Below are positions 61,129 to 64,000 of a stretch of 64,000 nt of DNA, piece after piece. Within the stretch, counting starts at the first letter, position 1, and each line of letters opens with the position of its first letter. A program made the position numbers and the translations under genes. Source of the DNA: Lates calcarifer (lineage: Eukaryota; Chordata; Actinopteri; Centropomidae); contig NC_066838.1 in NCBI RefSeq assembly GCF_001640805.2, forward strand, positions 10,813,132 to 10,877,131, written 5' to 3'. The notes beneath the pieces were generated by a model, which worked only from the letters and a program-made list of their open reading frames with translations, did no database searches and was not told where the DNA came from.

Positions 61129-61235
61129 CTTTAAGGTCGACACATCTTTTCGTCATTACTTGTCGGTGCAGTTACGTTCTCTTCGTCTCTGTTTCAGTCC
61201 CCCGAGCACTTCAACAGACTAGTAATCACGTTGGT
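61129..61235 (-). other. candidate chl1 5' UTR exon
   Basis: A 107-nt segment on the minus strand bounded by a plausible acceptor (gaattccag) and a consensus donor (AAAG|GTAAGG). It is richer in CpG than its surroundings and has no long open frame. It fits an untranslated chl1 exon about 6 kb upstream of the start codon. This is inference from splice signals only. Confidence 0.35.
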
Positions 61236-61239
61236 CTGG

Positions 61240-64000
61240 AATTCAAACAAACAACTCTCTGACACACATCAAACACATCCACATCAAACCTGTGCTTCCA
61301 GTGTTATGTAAAGAGGCAGGAGCTTTACATTTTTGAACACTATGGGCACACTGTACACAAGCACAACAGGTTTAAAGCAAAAGCATGCAGTAGCTAATAT
61401 TCTGCTCATACATGCCAACAAAAACACTGCGAAGCATGTGCACATGGAAAGTTAGAGGTAAAAAAACATTAGCATTTGAATTTTTCTCCTTTATCTTTTT
61501 ATTTCATACACCACTGCTATGTGATTTATTTGACCTAAAAGTGATGGTTGTCCACTCTTAAATGTAACTTTTGCAGTGCACATGTATTGTGTGGAGGTTT
61601 GTGGAGGTGTGTCGGTTCATTAAAGGGCCACTCACTCAGTTGTGGTTTTAAGTGGTTCCTGTGCTGGCACACACTGCTTTGAGGAATGACACAAGAAGAG
61701 TTGCCTCTCTAAACAAAAGCTAGCCTGGCACGCAAACTTAACAACCTTAAATTCTTGAAATCAAAACACACAGCTTAAGATTGGGTATTTCCTAATCTAA
61801 CACATTTCCTATCCTCCACAACTCCTTTTGCTTTTTTGGAAATATGTCCTGCCTCAGAGAAAATGTGGAGTTATGATAATAAATTATTACAAAAACTGAA
61901 TTTCAATACAAAAAAGAAAAGTCAAAGTCCGCTGAGTGACACGGGCTGGAAAACAACATGAATCACTATAGAAACATGTCCCTTGTAGAAGTGAGGAGCG
62001 ACAAAGGGTGGCATTCAGGATCTTAATCAGTTTGCCACAGCTAGCAACGCAGAGGGAGACAGTGTGCAGACAAGCTGTCACACTTAACTTCCTCCCTTCA
62101 AACGCTGACTGAGGCCACGAGAAGACCTCTTCACACCTTCCGTCACCCTGACACATTGTTCATCACTGTTGCAGAGAGGCAGATAAGCGGCCAGCGCTGC
62201 ACTCTATGCTCTAAACTAAGCTGCTAATTAGTTTACGGGATAATCTTGAAGGCCTAAAGTGGTATTTGGTTGGGCTGGTGGAGTCTTTGTTAAGAAGTTC
62301 AACAAATGGAAGAAATAAATTTCATTTAGGTCAAATCTTTCAGGTTTTTGACCAAAGTTAAATTTGCAAAACTTTCAACATAAACAGTTTATGGTCGAAA
62401 ATATACCTGTTTACTACTGTGTCTGCAAATATTACTGTTATTAATTTAGTCGATGTTTTAAACCAATTTTACTTATCACAGGGAACACTGTTTGAATTTT
62501 GGTGATGGGAAGACCAATTTGTTCAAATTCACATCATGAACTTCACAGTTAATTTATTTTAAAACAATGATTTCCATCTGGTTAGTTGCTCAGGGTAGTG
62601 AACCTATAAATACCATACTGGCACAGTCACAGTGTGTATGTGTCTGTTTGTGTGTAGGATTAGTTACAGATGCACAAAGACACTAGCCGTGTGAGTTCAG
62701 TTTTTAAAACTCAAATTTCTAACAAGGACCCCCAGACCCCCACCCCCCCCCCCCCACCCCCACCTCAGCCCCTGACCCCCCTTGAGAACTTCAACTGCAG
62801 AGGCAACATTTTCTTGTTTAATAGATCAAGTGGGACATGATGAGTCTGCTTCTCACAAGCAGCTCAGCCTGTGTTGTGAGTATATAAATGGATTCTTACA
62901 GAATGACAGTGCCATTACAAAAGAAGAAAACTGCTTTACAGCTTTTGCTTTAGCTTTAACAACATGTCAAATGTCAGTTATCCATCATCACCATTCATTA
63001 AACAACAAACCTTGACTGATTACTATGACTAGTGTAACAAAGAAATGAATAGCACATATCCTCAAAAAGTAATGTCTATATGTACTGGCAGTAAAGTCTC
63101 AGTGGGCAGGCCTACAATCAATACACCTGTTGACGCACTTAACTCCTATCATCTCACTAGTCCTCTCATAGGTGGGAGGAAAACAAAGAGCTGACATTAA
63201 CAGCCACCCATGGAGCTACAGAGACTTCATGTACTTAGTGACAAGTTGTGATAGATGCCATTTTCTGATGTTGAGAAACAACAGCTGTTCTACGATCCAG
63301 GGGATTAACATTCATCCCCAAAGACCACAGACACAGAAACGAATGAAGCCTCAGTACGGCGCGAGACCTGCCTGATCTTGTACCATGTACACACACATTG
63401 TGAAGACTATAATGTCCTCTCCCACCCACCCTGTCTTTTAAACACTAAAAACATAGTTGTGGATGTCATTCCTCAAGCTTTAGGCACACTGAAATAAAAG
63501 GTGTTGGGTGGGGGCAGTGATTTTCCTGTCATTTTGAAAAAATGCATTTGGGTGTTTATTCAAATGGCTTGCACCTGCAGCCTAGTTTCACCTCAAACAA
63601 GAAAGACAAAGATGAAAGATGAAGATGAAGAATAATCTTTCCACCTTTACATCTGTTTGCGTAGATGAGGAGAGTCTGTGCCAGGACTCCAATCCCATAA
63701 GTGTGCGTGACATTAAGAGGTATCATATCATGTACCTTTTAATCACTGAAATATGGGGCAATACATAAATGTAAGTAAATGTTCAAACTGAATGCATGAT
63801 AGTACACAAAAGTGAATCTTTTTAACAATCCTAGATGGGATGAAGAGAAGTGATGTTGTTGAGTCTTGACAATTAATTGCTGAAATTCTCTTCATTAACA
63901 GCGTGTTTTCTGGGAGGAAAAAAAGTCAGCAAAGGCAATTTGTCTGGCATCCACTGCATTTAAAAAATCATCGTGCTTGTGGGAAACTCATCATAAAATA
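61240..64000. other. upstream DNA to the window end
   Basis: No supported gene. C-rich tract at 62.74 kb; otherwise AT-rich. If the 61.1-kb exon is real, the chl1 promoter lies here or beyond the window. Confidence 0.5.
62738..62760. repeat. C-rich homopolymer tract
   Basis: A run of about 13 C within a longer C-rich strand (62728-62780). Confidence 0.9.

Noticed and set aside
1..64000. Endogenous retrovirus, CRISPR array, toxin or other cassette-type system
   Set aside because: No long terminal repeats, gag/pol/env-like frames, regularly spaced repeats or operon-like gene clusters were seen; the window is a single fish gene with ordinary flanks.

Overview
This is vertebrate nuclear DNA, almost certainly from a teleost fish. 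Coding sequence is split into short exons with GT-AG introns. The spaces between are AT-rich, dense in (CA)n/(TA)n microsatellites, and carry degenerate interspersed repeats of types common in fish genomes, including an L2-like LINE. I see no prokaryotic gene organisation, CRISPR array or intact virus.

The window is dominated by one gene on the minus strand: a complete coding sequence for CHL1 (close homolog of L1), an L1-family neural cell adhesion molecule. I could place 27 coding exons from the ATG at 54958 to the stop codon at 25413. Every junction is GT-AG, the reading frame is continuous across all 26 introns, and the exons sum to exactly 3765 nt (1254 residues plus stop). The protein has a signal peptide, six Ig domains, five fibronectin type III domains, one membrane span and a cytoplasmic tail. 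The tail ends in the L1-family ankyrin motif, here FIGEY. The assignment to CHL1 rather than L1CAM, NrCAM or neurofascin rests on the juxtamembrane and tail segments ([22 protein letters not shown], the HPD tripeptide). Whether this is the fish a or b paralogue is unresolved.

Layout. 1-24.5 kb: intergenic DNA downstream of chl1, with microsatellites and repeat remnants, and one candidate terminal exon at 22.1-22.3 kb whose splice phase matches the chl1 tail. 24.6-25.4 kb: chl1 3' UTR. 25.4-55.0 kb: chl1 coding exons and introns; the largest introns hold an antisense L2 LINE (35.4-36.2 kb), a polypurine tract (36.9-37.1 kb) and several fish repeats. 55-64 kb: upstream or first-intron DNA, with a candidate 5' UTR exon (61.1-61.2 kb), a GC-box region with a candidate plus-strand first exon (57.5 kb), a (TA)n tract and a SINE-like repeat.

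I found no convincing novel multi-gene system. The observations most worth checking are lineage-specific features of this CHL1 (a complete fifth FN3 domain, a 39-nt cassette exon at the Ig2-Ig3 hinge, altered integrin and ankyrin motifs) and the candidate exons at 22 and 57.5 kb.
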